From positions 28,005,815-28,069,814 of the forward strand of contig NC_089238.1 in NCBI RefSeq assembly GCF_963924675.1: DNA of 64,000 nucleotides. The letters run 5' to 3'. Below the pieces are notes generated by a model. That model ran no database searches, had not been told where the DNA came from, and worked only from the letters and a program-made list of their open reading frames with translations. This DNA is from Phocoena phocoena (Eukaryota; Chordata; Mammalia; Artiodactyla; Phocoenidae). Below, in pieces: positions 1-10,378 of this stretch (positions are counted from its first letter, which is position 1; each line of letters opens with the position of its first letter). A program made the position numbers and the translations under genes.

Positions 1-338
1 ACCTTCAGTACCTGAGAATGTGACTGTATTTGGACATAAGACTTTTTAAAGAGGTAATTAAGCTAAAATGAGGTCACATGGGTGAGTCCTACTCCAATAT
101 GACTGTTGTCATTTTAAGAAGAGGAGATTAGGACACAGACGTGCACAGAGGGAAGAGCATGGGGACACAGGGAGAAGACAGCCAACTACAAGTCAAGGAG
201 AGAGGCCTTCAGAAGATACCAACTCTGCCGGCACTTTGAACTTGGACTTCTAGTTCCTAGAATCATGAGAAAATAAATTTCTGTTGTTTAAGCCACCCGG
301 TCCGTAGTATTTGTATGGCAGCCCTAGCAAACTAATAA
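1..338 (+). mobile_element. MLT1-type LTR (ERVL-MaLR), 3' part
   Basis: The segment follows the recalled MLT1 order: a 'cctgagaatgtgactgtatttgga' type start, 'gaggtcacatgggtgagtcctactccaatatgactg', then 'agaaaataaatttctgttgtttaagccaccc' and the terminal 'gcagccctagcaaactaata'. The 5' part lies before the window. This is an ancient non-coding LTR with no associated internal region. The name comes from memory. Confidence 0.8.
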
Positions 339-710
339 AGTCACTATGATTTTGTTTGTTTGTTTCATATGATGGAATTGTACAGTATATGTGCCTGATT
401 TCTGTGGCTCAGATTCAGCCTGGATGTTTTTGAGATCCATCCTTCTTGTTGTGTGTTATCTTGAGATCGGTAGATTATTTAACCACTTGATGATTCCTTT
501 TTACTGTTGAGTAGTATTTCATTGTTTGGCGATACCACATTTTTGTTTATTCATTCACCAGATAATGGACATTTAGGCTGTTTCCAGTTTTGAACTATTA
601 TGAATAAAGCTACTGTGAAATTCTTGAGCAAGTTTTTTTCATAGACATATGTTTTCATTTATCTCACGTAAATATTCATAAGCAGAATAGCTGGATCATA
701 AGGGAAGGGA

Positions 711-834
711 ATGGTTAACTTTAAGAAACTACCAAGCTGGCTTCCAAGGTGGTTATACCATTTTACAGCCCTGCCAGCAATGTATGAAAATTCTGGTTGC
801 TCCACATCCTTCCCCAAACTTGGTTTCCCAGTCT
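711..834 (-). pseudogene. Decayed L1 ORF2 C-terminal fragment
   Basis: On the minus strand this piece of the older L1 corresponds to the region after the reverse transcriptase domain, but it is broken by stops and frameshifts. It ends where the younger L1 tail is inserted. Confidence 0.5.
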
Positions 835-1107
835 TTTTTAAAATTTATTTTTTACATCTTTATTGGAGTATAATTGCTTTACAATGGTGTGTTAGTTTCT
901 GCTTTATAACAAAGTGAATCAGTTATACATATACATATTTTCCCATACCTCTTTCACTTGCGTCTCCCTCCCTCCCACCCTCCCTATCCCACCCCTCTAG
1001 GTGGTCACAAAGCACCGAGCTGATCTCCCTGTGCTATGCGGCTGCTTCCCACTAGCTATCTACCTTACATTTGGTAGTGTATATATGTCCATGCCTGTCT
1101 CTCAATG
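835..1107 (-). mobile_element. Young-type L1 3'UTR fragment nested in older L1
   Basis: Reads antisense as the cetartiodactyl-type L1 3' end: 'catctttattggagtataattgctttacaatggtgtgttag' through 'cggctgcttcccactagctatctacc'. The older L1 resumes at about 1108 with 'ttagccattctagtgg', so this is a later insertion. Confidence 0.8.
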
Positions 1108-1361
1108 TTAGCCATTCTAGTGGACATGCAGTGTGTGTCATTGTAGTTCTTACATTTTCCTAATGACTAAGAATGTGAGCATTTTTTATGTGCTTATTGG
1201 TCATTTGTATATGTTATTTTGTGAACTTTCTGTTCAAACCTTTTGTCCATTTTCTCTTGGGTAATTTGTCCTTTACTAGGAGTTCTTTATATATTCTAGA
1301 TACAAGTCTTTGTCAGTTACATGTATGGCAATATTTTCTCCCAGGCTGTGGCTTTTCTTTC

Positions 1362-1776
1362 TTTTTTTTTTTTTCTCCCTTTTTACATTAAAAATTTTTT
1401 TAATACACTTTTTAAAGGTTACATTAATTTACAGTTATTACAAAATATTAACTATATTCCCTGTATTGTACAGTACATCCTTGTAGCCTATCTTACACCC
1501 AGTAGTTTGTACCTCCCACTCCCCGGCCCCTATATTGCCCCTCCCTTCCCCCCCACTGGTAACCACTAGTTTTTCTCTATATCTGTGAGTCTGCTTCTTT
1601 TTTTGTTGTTGTTATATTCACTAGTTCATTGTATTTTTTAGGTGACATGCAAGTGATATCATACAGTGTTTTTCTTTCTCTTTCTGACTTATTTCACTCT
1701 GTGTAATGTCTTCCAAGTCCATCCATGTTGCTGCAAATGGCAAAATTTTGTTCTTTTTCATGGCTGAGTAATATAC

Positions 1777-1825
<49 letters not shown>

Positions 1826-2305
1826 CGCCACATCTTTATCCATTCATCTGTTGTTGATGGACACTTAGGTTGCATCCATATCTCGGCAATTGTAAATAAT
1901 GCTGCTATGAACATTGGGGTGCATGTATCTTTTTGAATTAGTGGTTTTGGGTTTTTTTGGATATATACCCAGGCGTGGAATTGCTGGATCCTACTGTAGT
2001 TCTAAATTTAGTTTTTTTGAGGAACCTCCATACTGTTTTCCACAGTGGCTGCACCAATTTACATTCCCACAAACAGTGTACGAGTGTTCCCTTTTCTCCA
2101 CATCCTTGACAACATTTGTTATTTGTGGTCTTTTTGATGATAGCCATTCTGACAGGGGTAAGGTGATATCTCATTGTGGTTTTGATTTGTACTTCCCTGG
2201 TGATTAGCAATGTTGAGCATCTTTCCATGCGCCTGTTGGCCATCTGCATTTCCTCCTTGGAAAAATGTCTGTTTAGTTCTTCTCTGTGTCTCTTCTTTAT
2301 ACTTT
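1362..2305 (-). mobile_element. L1 ORF2 C-terminus plus 3'UTR, second nested copy
   Basis: Poly(T) at 1362-1375 marks the antisense 3' end. The 3'UTR follows, then at 1621-2249 the broken ORF2 C-terminus. Minus-strand translation shows the family signatures '[20 protein letters not shown]' and 'SEISQKEKEKH', separated by a TG repeat and frameshifts. The element is 5'-truncated at about 2290. L1 ORF2 is the endonuclease/reverse transcriptase; only its last part is present and cannot work. Confidence 0.85.
1784..1820. repeat. (TG)n microsatellite
   Basis: Uninterrupted TG dinucleotides inside the L1 ORF2 end, preceded by a short TA run. Likely length-polymorphic. Confidence 0.95.
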
Positions 2306-2350
2306 CTTTCTGGTATTTTTCAAAGAGCAGAGGTTTTTAATTTATTTGGC

Positions 2351-2935
2351 TTCTGAGAAAAAGAAATGACCAGTGGTACCTCATGTGAATTCAAGAGCAT
2401 CTGCTTTTCGATCTCAGCTGAGCCTCTGGTTTTCTTACTTGATTTCTATCTCTTTTTCCACGTGGGCTTTTCCTCATTAATCCAACCAACTGGCGCCTAC
2501 TGGTGGAAGCTGCTAGCAGAAAAGGCAAATGAGGTGTCAGGGAAGCCACAACAAAAACAAAAGCAAAGCATAACCTGTCCTGGTGCTTCTTCTGACCTCT
2601 AGGAAGGGAAGTACCATGTCTCCTGAAGCACATTCTAGTACTTTCTGGCTTTAAACTGACAGCAAACAGTTCCTTTGTTCACAACCATCACATTTTTTTA
2701 AAGGTATGATTTGTTAAGTGCTGTCATGCTGCTTTCCCAAAAGCAGAACTAGAAAACAGAGATCCTTCAAAATTCTATTAAAAACTAGACCTTTCAGGAA
2801 ATGCAGAATTGGGCTTTCTGAGCTGTAGGGCTAATTCATCCCTCTGCTCCTCTAGAAGTGCCTGCTTTCTGCTGCTTGCCCCACATGAAACCCAAGCACA
2901 CATATCTCACACAATGCAAAGTTTTTAGGGTGCAT
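2351..2935. other. Unassigned single-copy sequence
   Basis: I see no recognisable gene, RNA or repeat here. Open frames on both strands are short, overlap each other and lack splice-site or start-context support. Confidence 0.5.
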
Positions 2936-3050
2936 ATTTCTTTACATGTCTATCCCCTGCAATCACACAGGAAGCCCCTTGAGGGCATGGCCATGTTTTG
3001 TCCATCTTTGTATATGTGAACTGGCACAGAATAAGAGCTCGATGGATACT
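2936..3050 (+). mobile_element. L2 3' end relic
   Basis: The order 'tgcaatcacacaggaagccccttgagggcatggccatgttttgtccatc...tggcacagaataagagctcgatgga' matches the LINE2 tail ('aagctccatgagggcagggacc...gcacatagtaggcgctcaataa') with heavy divergence. Confidence 0.55.
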
Positions 3051-3114
3051 ATCCCAACTTCTAAGATACCTCTTCCTGTTCTATACTCTACTTGATAAAA
3101 GCTTTCACTCTGAA

Positions 3115-3335
3115 GTTGGACCGACCCAGGATCACGTCTCAGCTCCAACTCTTGTCCTTGAGTTACTCGACGTTCTCAGCTCTTGAGCCTCGGTCTCTTC
3201 AACTTACCTAAGGAGAATGATGGTTATAGTTACAATAATCACCTTACTGGTTTGTATGGGATTAAATGAGGGAACACAGTAACCCATTGCCTGGCTCATA
3301 GTAAGTGCTCTGAAAACGTTGTCTCTGATTATTCA
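3115..3335 (+). mobile_element. MIR SINE relic
   Basis: Follows the MIR order: cysteine/tyrosine-rich-looking core, 'gagcctcggtctcttcaacttacc', 'ggattaaatgagggaacacagtaa', 'ttgcctggctcatagtaagtgctctgaaaacg'. Confidence 0.75.
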
Positions 3336-3344
3336 TATGTAGTA

Positions 3345-3425
3345 CTTTAAAAAATTCTATTTTATATTGGAGCATAGTTCATTAACAATGTTGGGTTAGC
3401 TTCAGGTGTATAGTATATGCATTAT
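3345..3425 (-). mobile_element. Short L1 3' tail
   Basis: 'ttctattttatattggagcatagttcattaacaatgttgggttag' is the antisense L1 3' end in the variant also seen at 22200. Only about 80 bp are present. Confidence 0.7.
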
Positions 3426-3509
3426 TTTATGCGACTCATCTCATAAAATTACTCTTAATGTTTGCTATGGTTAGAAGATAATGGTAATGGTGATGATGAT
3501 AAAATAACT

Positions 3510-3705
3510 ATCAGACTAGCTGCCTTATATGCATCGTATTTTTTAATCTTTACAACACAGATTTGAATCACTGTCATTTCATCACTGTTTTATAGCTGTA
3601 ACTGAAGTAACTGCATGAGGTCATGAGTCTAGTAAGTGATGAAACTGGGATTCAGGCTCAAGCTTATCAGCCTCTAAGCTCTTTCAAAACAGTCATTCTG
3701 TCCCT
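3510..3705 (-). mobile_element. MIR SINE relic
   Basis: Antisense MIR order: 'tttaatctttacaacaca', 'atcactgttttatagctgtaactgaagta', 'gaggtcatgagtctagtaagtgatgaaactgggattcaggctc'. Confidence 0.65.
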
Positions 3706-4300
3706 TCACCCAAGAAGGTGTTTTCTGGTGTAGAGGAGAGGATGCCTGTGGCCAAGGAGGAGAGAATAAGTTACAGGATTGGGGTTGTCAGACTGTTCAG
3801 TCCAGTGGTCAGCCAACTTTGGGGACTACTAGTTCAGTCCTTCCCTCCTTTAGATACTATGTCAATTAAGATTAAGTTCTGTAGCATATTACAGACAATA
3901 CAAATAACAGTGGCTAAAATATGATAGCACCTTTTTCCTCTTACTTAAGAACAGAGATATTTTATCTAAAGCTGGTATGGTGGGTTTCAATCAGCAGAAT
4001 CAGGTTTCTTCTAACTTTCCGCCCCCCAAAATGAGCAGTTGGAAGAAGTGTTCCCCTTCCTCACAGGGCCAGAAACTTCCCAGCACCACTGAGAGATATC
4101 CAGCCTCAAGAAGCAGCCCAGCCCAGAAACCCTCTTTGTCTTGAAGATTTGAGACTCTCCTACCCCACCAAGTGCCACTCTTCTGCTGGCCTGGGGAAAC
4201 CCCTCTATCCCCTAAGGAGGCTCTACTAGAGGCCAATGGGAGCCCCAGCAGTACCAAGCTGACCAAAATCATACCACAAAGGCTCTGAAAATTAAACGGC
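3706..4300. other. Unassigned sequence
   Basis: No repeat or gene recognised. A short stretch at 3795-3835 ('gttcagtccagtggtcagccaactttgggg') weakly recalls a hAT-type DNA transposon end but is too short to call. Confidence 0.4.
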
Positions 4301-4379
4301 CATTGGACATGTTCATCCTAGACTCATATCAGCTCCCCCTCTCACCAGCCCACGAAAGCATGCCAGGGACTGAGCCTAG

Positions 4380-4728
4380 TTCACTTGCTAAAATAAGAGA
4401 TTTAAATAGGACCCACAGTCTCCTACCAATGATAGCCCAAATGTCCAGGATACAATTGAAAACCACCATACCAAGAACCAGGAGAATCACAATCTGAATG
4501 GGAAGAGATAATCAACTGACACCAGGACTGAGATGAATCAGATGCTGGATCGTCTGACAAGGACTTTGCGGCAGCCATCACAAAAATGCCCCAACAGTCA
4601 ACCACAGTTCTCCTGAAACAAATGAAAAAATAAAAAATCTCAGCAAAGAGATAGAAGTGTTTTTAAAAAAGAACCAAAAGGAAATTATAGACTGAAAAAT
4701 ATAATAACAGAAATACAAAGAGTATATC
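4380..4728 (+). mobile_element. L1M 5' region / ORF1 fragment
   Basis: 'gatgaatcagatgctggat..tctgacaaggactttgcggcagccatcacaaaaatgcc', then 'gaaacaaatgaaaaaataaaaaatctcagcaaagagatagaag' and 'gaaattatagactgaaaaatataataacagaaat', match the start of L1 ORF1, the RNA-binding coiled-coil protein. The frame is broken by in-frame stops. Confidence 0.65.
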
Positions 4729-5656
4729 TCCCAGCTAGGTCAGCCTCTTCAATGAACCCCAGAAGAACCACTCAATGATTTCCACTTAATCTCATTGGCT
4801 GCTTTCTAGCTACCAGGGAGGTTGGAAAATGTAGTCTTTAAGCAGGGCCACCAGGAATAGATTGGAGTTTTGTTTATTGAGTAAAAGGAAAGAATAAGTA
4901 TTGGGTTATTAACTACCCATGTCTGCCACTGAAACAAAGGGCTCATACAGTGAGAATGAGACCAAGGCTCTAGGAGTGTATTAGAATATGGACTTATTAT
5001 GGATAAGACCACGAGAAATCATGTGCCCATCCATGAATAGGATAAACTTTTAGTTCTGTCTGACGTGATCCACAGTTACCATGATTCCTAAGAGTCTGCA
5101 TAAAGACAATCTGATGTGACCTAATGTCACTAACACCTCAACAGGCTCACCTTCTCAGGGAAGGCCACTTAATTACCTGATTAATTTGCTCATCTTAATT
5201 AACTTGTCCATATTGTTGATAACCTTGTATTGATTGCTCTGCTGGTAGTAATTAGAAAAATGGTAGAGAAGTAAATGGAGAAGCCACAAGAAGGAAAAAC
5301 ACAGCATGCATTCCTTTCTCCCAGGAATCTACCCTCTAGCCTTTGAGCTCAACACTTTTTCTTCTCCTTCTGGGTTTAATATCAATATATTAGAGATGCA
5401 AATCATTTCTCTGCTAATCATTTCTACCTGCTCCATATTCCTTCTTAGAAGATCTGCCCTTTATATTTTCTCAAAGACTCTGTCTTACCCCTCAACCACA
5501 GCTGACTGGACAATGAATAAACATATAACCTAAGGTGAACCAATCACATTCTATTTTATCAGATTTTTGGAACATGAAGAAACAGTATCAGTTAATTTTG
5601 GATGATGAAACTGTAGGATTATGTAGACTTGGAGGTGGCCAGGGCAGCCATTTTGT
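4729..5656. other. Unassigned, AT-rich sequence
   Basis: No gene or recognised repeat. It contains a cluster of TAATTA-type cores at 5168-5204, listed separately. A block before 5657 ('gaggtggccagggcagccattttg') resembles old-repeat sequence but could not be assigned. Confidence 0.4.
5168..5204. promoter_or_regulatory. Cluster of homeodomain-like TAAT cores
   Basis: Within 37 bp there are cttaattacc (5168), gattaattt (5179) and cttaattaact (5194). TAATTA is the core bound by many homeodomain factors. Such cores arise often by chance in AT-rich DNA, so a regulatory role is inference. Confidence 0.2.
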
Positions 5657-5668
5657 AGTAGCCATCTT

Positions 5669-5897
5669 TGTTTTTTTCTTTTTTTAATTGAAGTGTAGTT
5701 GATTTACAATGTTGTGTTAGTTTCTGCTGTACAGCAAAGTGATTCAGTTATATATATATATATATATACATATATATGTATGTATACATATTCTTTTCCA
5801 CTATGATTTATTACAGGACACTGAATATAGTTCCCTGTGCTATACAGTAGGACCTTGTTGTTTCTCTATTTTATATATAGTATTTTGTATCTGTAGA
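5669..5897 (-). mobile_element. L1 3' end with target-site duplication
   Basis: Antisense L1 3'UTR with poly(T) at its left edge, flanked by the direct repeat AGCCATCTT at 5660-5668 and 5898-5906. That fixes it as a single 5'-truncated L1 insertion of about 230 bp. An internal TA/TACA repeat lies at 5750-5790. Confidence 0.85.
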
Positions 5898-6219
5898 AGC
5901 CATCTTGAACCTTGTACTCCCACCAGAAATCAGAGACACCTGGTCAGTCAAGCTTACCAGACCCCTGAAAGCTTTACAATTCCTGATCCCAGACTTTTTT
6001 TCCCCTAGTCATACTTCTTACTTGGGAGCTTATAGGATACCTCTGATTCTTTCACAAAAGTTTCCTTGTACAGAAACTCACTCAAGTTTGTTGCCATTTC
6101 CTGCAATCCAATGAGCCCCTCATAGAGTAAAGCACTCTCACCATTGACTTCTCTCCATTCTAGTTTTAAATGCCTCTGGTGAAAATGCACATTTAAGGGA
6201 CCTACGAAACATCAGTAAA

Positions 6220-6600
6220 ATGGAAGATGCTATCAAAAATATATAAACTGAAAACAGATTGATGCTTGGTAGGGGCAGGGGGTGGGGGTAGGAGAAATGG
6301 GTGAAGGTGGTCAAAAACAAACTTCCAGTTATAAGACAAATGAGTCCTGGGGATATAGTGTACAGCATGATGACTATAGTTAATGATACTGTACTGAATA
6401 TTTGAAAGTTGCTAAGGGAGTGGATCTTAAAAGTTCACATCCCAAGAAAAAAAAGTTGTATGTGAGGTGATGGAGGTTAACTAAACTTACTGTGGTAATC
6501 ATTTTGCAATATATACGTATATCAAATCATTACATTATACACCTTAAATAACTAAAATTCTGTTATGTTAATAGTATCTCAATAAAACTGTGGGAAATGT
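6220..6600 (+). mobile_element. L1M 3'UTR
   Basis: 'ggtcaaaaacaaacttccagttataagacaaatgagtcctggggatatagtgtacagcatg' through 'tacattatacaccttaaataac...atctcaataaaactgtggg' is the classic 3'UTR of mid-age L1M elements, sense orientation. Confidence 0.85.
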
Positions 6601-7654
6601 ATAAGCTGATACACTGCTCCCCAATCAGGACCGATGCTGTGTCTATCTCTTTCCTACCCAGGAAATCAGGGCTCTGCCTGCCATGAACATGTCACCATTT
6701 CACCACTGACTTCAGGGTTCCTTTGGAACCCCCTAATTCTCAGACCTCACCCAGATTCCCAGAAATCTATTGCCTCCCAGAAGCAATCCCAGTCAACACT
6801 TAGTGCCAGTTATTTTGGTTTGGGGCTATGGGCTTGCGATGCTGGAATTGAAGTGATGCTCTCCTATCTAATTTGATTGAATCGAGTGTTCCAGTAAGAC
6901 TGGTGAAGTTTTCCGTGCTTCAGGGTCCATCCTAATGAACAAATGCTGCCTCCTTTTCATAGAAGCCCACAAATATGGGCTTGTAAAGAAAATCTTTACA
7001 AACGCTTCTTGGTGTCTCAGAGATCACCCAACACAATTACATGTGGGGCTATGCTGGAAAAGACTAAAAGAAACCTGATTTACCCTCCACAAATGCCTTT
7101 TATTATTGTAGCATCAAAGGTGAAAAAACAATGTTTCTCCTAACTTTGTTTATTAATTTAGAGTATCATGGAAGTGAAAGAGCCAACAAAAATTAAAAGC
7201 AGCTTAATCAGGGAGACAGAGTCATGACCATCTGGAGTCCCATATTCCCAACCCCATTGTCTAGAGTCTTCATTAGCCCTGCCTAAGTTCACGCAAGTCA
7301 CACAAACAAGAAAGCTCCAAACTTTGTTGAGAAGAATAAGGACATCTTTACAAAGAAGGAACAGTGCAGAGGAAAGCCATGTGCTTTTTACCACTCTCTG
7401 ATGGCTACTCAGTGGTACGGGTTTTTACCATTCCTGACAGAGCAACAATCTAGAAGCTCAATTCTAGAAGACCGAGGAGCCCCATCACAGCTCTAAACTT
7501 TCACATAAGACACTAAAGCAACACCTTTTTTCTTCTCTGTTACCTGAGCCTAACCTAATCCTCATGAATACACAACCTTCTGTGTTGACAAATATATGTC
7601 TACAGCACCATTTAAATGGCAGCAGGAAAGGAAAAGACCACAGTTTACTCACAA
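6601..7654. other. Unassigned single-copy sequence
   Basis: About 1 kb without a recognisable gene, RNA or repeat. Short open frames have no supporting splice sites. Confidence 0.5.
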
Positions 7655-7975
7655 CTTACTATTGTAGAATGTTTAAGCTCTTTCCAATATTTCACTATGT
7701 TAAACAAGGCATTGATGAACACCCTGGTAGTTAAACATCTATGTTTATCCTCAGATATCTCTTTAGGATAAATTCCTAAATGAGTTTATGTACACCAGTT
7801 TACCTGCCTGCAGCTAAACTATTGAACGTATTTAAAACTTTCGAAACTTTTGGCCAACATCCTTCTCCAGAGAGGTAGTACCAAAGTATGCTTCTACAAA
7901 ACTTGCAAGAAGTCTGTTTATCGACACTCTCAACACACTGGTGATGATTATTTTTTATCTTTGACCATTCAATTT
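7655..7975 (-). mobile_element. Ancient L1ME 3' region
   Basis: Antisense order 'ttccaatatttcactatgttaaacaaggcattgatgaacaccctggtag', 'tctctttaggataaattcctaaatgag', 'ctccagagaggtagtaccaaagtatgcttc' and 'caacacactggtgatgattatttttt' follows the old L1ME consensus with heavy divergence. Confidence 0.65.
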
Positions 7976-8144
7976 ATGCTGGGCTTTTGCAACCAGAACC
8001 AAGGAAGTGCGTTATCTCTTAGTCTAATAATAACTCTCCTCTCCCCATCACCACTACCAACATGACCAATTTCTCTGCACTAAGGGTACCAGCACCAGTT
8101 ATACTTCTACCACATTTACTTCATTTGGAGGAAGAAAAAAGTTG

Positions 8145-8285
8145 CAACCGTTCCTTCATTTATTCAGTTCTCCAATATTATTGAGTACCCACTTTGTACC
8201 AGCATTGATGTAGGTGCTGATGAAATAGTGATGGATGAGACTGGCCAGATCCCTGTCTTCAGGGAGCAGATGGTCCCTGCCACCG
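8145..8285 (-). mobile_element. L2 3' end relic
   Basis: Antisense LINE2 tail: 'cattgagtacccactttgtaccagcattgatgtaggtgctgatg..agtgatggatgagactggccagatccctgtcttcaggga'. Confidence 0.6.
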
Positions 8286-8918
8286 TTCACATAGCAGACT
8301 GCCTGGGGCTCGCCATCTGCTTCCATCTCAGCACACTAGAGGCAGGACTGATCCCAGATCCTCCTCTCTCTCCCATAGGTACTCACTCACCAGCCTTGGA
8401 GAGCTTCACAGACACTGTCTTCTTAATCCTGCTGGTCATAATTGGAGATGGTCACCATGACAACACTCTAATGGGCAACTCGTGAGTAACTTGCATATTA
8501 GACATGTCGGAGTGGTCCAAATACGCTAGAGAGGAGACTCAGTCTTAATCTCATAAAAGATTAAGTTTTCCTGCGTGCAGTCTCTCAACTGGAGGTGGTA
8601 TTCTCTCTGACATCCAAATGACTTCGACCATATGGAAAAGCCATAGGTCCCACCACCCTTCCATTCCTGAGCACCTAACCAGCCCAAGGAGGTCAGAGCT
8701 TTGGAATATTCCAGGAATCACAGAATCTCTAAGGCAGATTAGATCTTAGAGAAAGTAGAGTACAACCCACCTCCTATTTAGGAATCTCTCCATCTTTCAC
8801 ATACCCTCATCCTCCAGGTCTGTAGCTTTCTAGGATAGATACACAGGGGACGTGACCTAGGAGCCATGATCCTTCCCCAGATGCAGCCAGACACAGGTTT
8901 TGGAACTGCAGAGAAATA
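8286..8918. other. Unassigned sequence
   Basis: No gene, RNA or repeat recognised. Confidence 0.4.
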
Positions 8919-9249
8919 TGCTAAGTGAAATAAGTCAGACAGAGAAAGCCAAATAGTGTCTGATATCACTTATATGTGGAATCTAAAAAATAAACAAACT
9001 AGTGAATATAACAACAACAACGAAAAGAAGCAGACTCACAGATATAGAGAACAAACTAGTGGTTACCGGCATGGCGGAGGGGCAATATGGGGCTGGGGGA
9101 GTGGGAGACACAAACTATTAGGTGTAAGATAGGCTTAGGGATGTACTGTACAATACAGGGAATATAGTCAATATTTTGTAATAACTGAAAATGGAAAGTA
9201 ACTTTTAAAAATTATATTTATAAAATATTTTTAATTAAAAAAAAAAAAG
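8919..9249 (+). mobile_element. L1 3' end with poly(A)
   Basis: Starts within ORF2's last codons ('ctaagtgaaataagtcagacagagaaag') and runs through 'cacttatatgtggaatctaaaaaataa', 'gaacaaactagtggttaccggcatgg' and 'acaatacagggaatatagtcaatattttgtaataac' to poly(A). It is 5'-truncated; no clear long target duplication was found. Confidence 0.85.
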
Positions 9250-9639
9250 AAATGCCCAGATGTTCTGATCTGAGGGACCATGACCCGACAATGGCTCCAA
9301 ACAAACTAAGATCTCTCTGGATTCTTGACTATATTCTCAGTAAGATCACATGTATCTGTCTCTTGCAGATTTTACAAGAAAAAATAATGTATATTTCAGG
9401 AGCATTACAAGTCCAAGAAGATGGTGTGTGTCTGTGTTCATGTGTATATTTATATATATGAGTATGTGTCCATGGAGGGGGAAGTTCTTTGGAAACCACC
9501 CAGCAAATACAGGTGAAAGAGCCTGATCATATATGCGCTTGCAAGTCTCCTCCTTTTTGCTACTTTCCATAGGAGCAAAAGAAAGAGATCTAAAGTAATT
9601 GAGCTCTGCAGCTTTCATTGTGCATTTGTTTGTTTGTTT

Positions 9640-9770
9640 TTGTCTATTTCCTGATGGAAGATAAGCTCTATGGGAGCCAGGATCTTGTCTATCTTGCTTG
9701 CCACTAACTCCCAGTAGCCTAGAGTGGTGCCCGGCATATAGAAGGTGCTCAAAAGTTAATGTAAACCAAT
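9640..9770 (+). mobile_element. L2 3' end relic
   Basis: 'gaagataagctctatgggagccaggatcttgtctatcttgcttgcc...gtggtgcccggcatatagaaggtgctcaaa' matches the LINE2 tail in sense orientation. Confidence 0.65.
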
Positions 9771-9811
9771 ACATCATCACATTTCACACAACTACGCTGC
9801 GAGGGGACCTC

Positions 9812-9885
9812 TGTTATTCATTCAGTCATCCAACAATTTTGCCTGAGTGTCTACTGTGTGCCTGACATCATGTCAGCCACAAGCC
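9812..9885 (-). mobile_element. L2 3' tip relic
   Basis: 'ttattcattcagtcatccaacaattttgcctgagtgtctactgtgtgcctgacatc' is the reverse of the L2 end ('caataaatatttgttgaatgaatg'). Confidence 0.6.
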
Positions 9886-10082
9886 ATAGTTAATCAACTT
9901 CCTCGTCCCTGCCAGGTACACTTTTGGGGCCTAAATGTATCCCAGGAGATGAGAACGTGCCGTCGTTAGCAGGTTGCACAGATACCTAACATGTCATCTG
10001 TCCCTTCAAACCCATTTTGGAACAAAAGAAGGGAATAAAGACATTTGACGTATTACATTGTGGATGAATTTAGTCCTCCTGC

Positions 10083-10083
<1 letters not shown>

Positions 10084-10129
<46 letters not shown>

Positions 10130-10142
10130 TCACTCACACACA
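10084..10142. repeat. (CA)n / (CACT)n microsatellite
   Basis: About 21 CA units (10084-10125), then a short run of CACT units. A forward open frame passes through it only because a dinucleotide repeat rarely makes stops. Confidence 0.95.
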
Positions 10143-10275
10143 TATGAGATTCAGTGGAAAGGATGTAGTTCTAACTATTCTACATGAATGCTCCCCTGTG
10201 CCCCCAGGGCAGGCAGGCAGGATCCCACCCAACTCATACACACATCTCAATGTCACCGCCTCTCCCCTTCCGCAG

Positions 10276-10378
10276 CACGGAGTCTCGGCTTACACAGAAC
10301 CTTGTCCTCCAGAGAACGAGCCTTTCTCATCCCGAGCTGAGCTCTCCAAAGGGGACTATACATCCAGCCAGGTACCAG
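10276..10378 (+). other. Candidate exon (103 bp), weak
   Basis: A pyrimidine-rich acceptor (cctctccccttccgcag, ending at 10275) is followed by 103 bp open in one frame and then a donor TACCAG|gtgaga at 10379. The first in-frame codon is CAC and the frame encodes HGVSAYTEPCPPENEPF and onward for 34 codons, leaving one base for the next exon. I do not recognise the peptide. The CA repeat 130 bp upstream and the absence of neighbouring exons leave open a chance pairing or a non-coding RNA exon. Confidence 0.22.

Larger units (their letters stand above)
375..2350 (-). mobile_element. Older L1 remnant (antisense), interrupted by two younger L1s
   Basis: Antisense L1 ORF2-end and 3'UTR sequence runs through 375-834, 1108-1361 and about 2306-2350. 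Phrases such as 'ggacatttaggctgtttccag', 'tagccattctagtgg' and 'aaagagcagaggtttttaattt' follow one another in consensus order once the two younger inserts are removed. It is a non-functional fossil. Confidence 0.7.
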
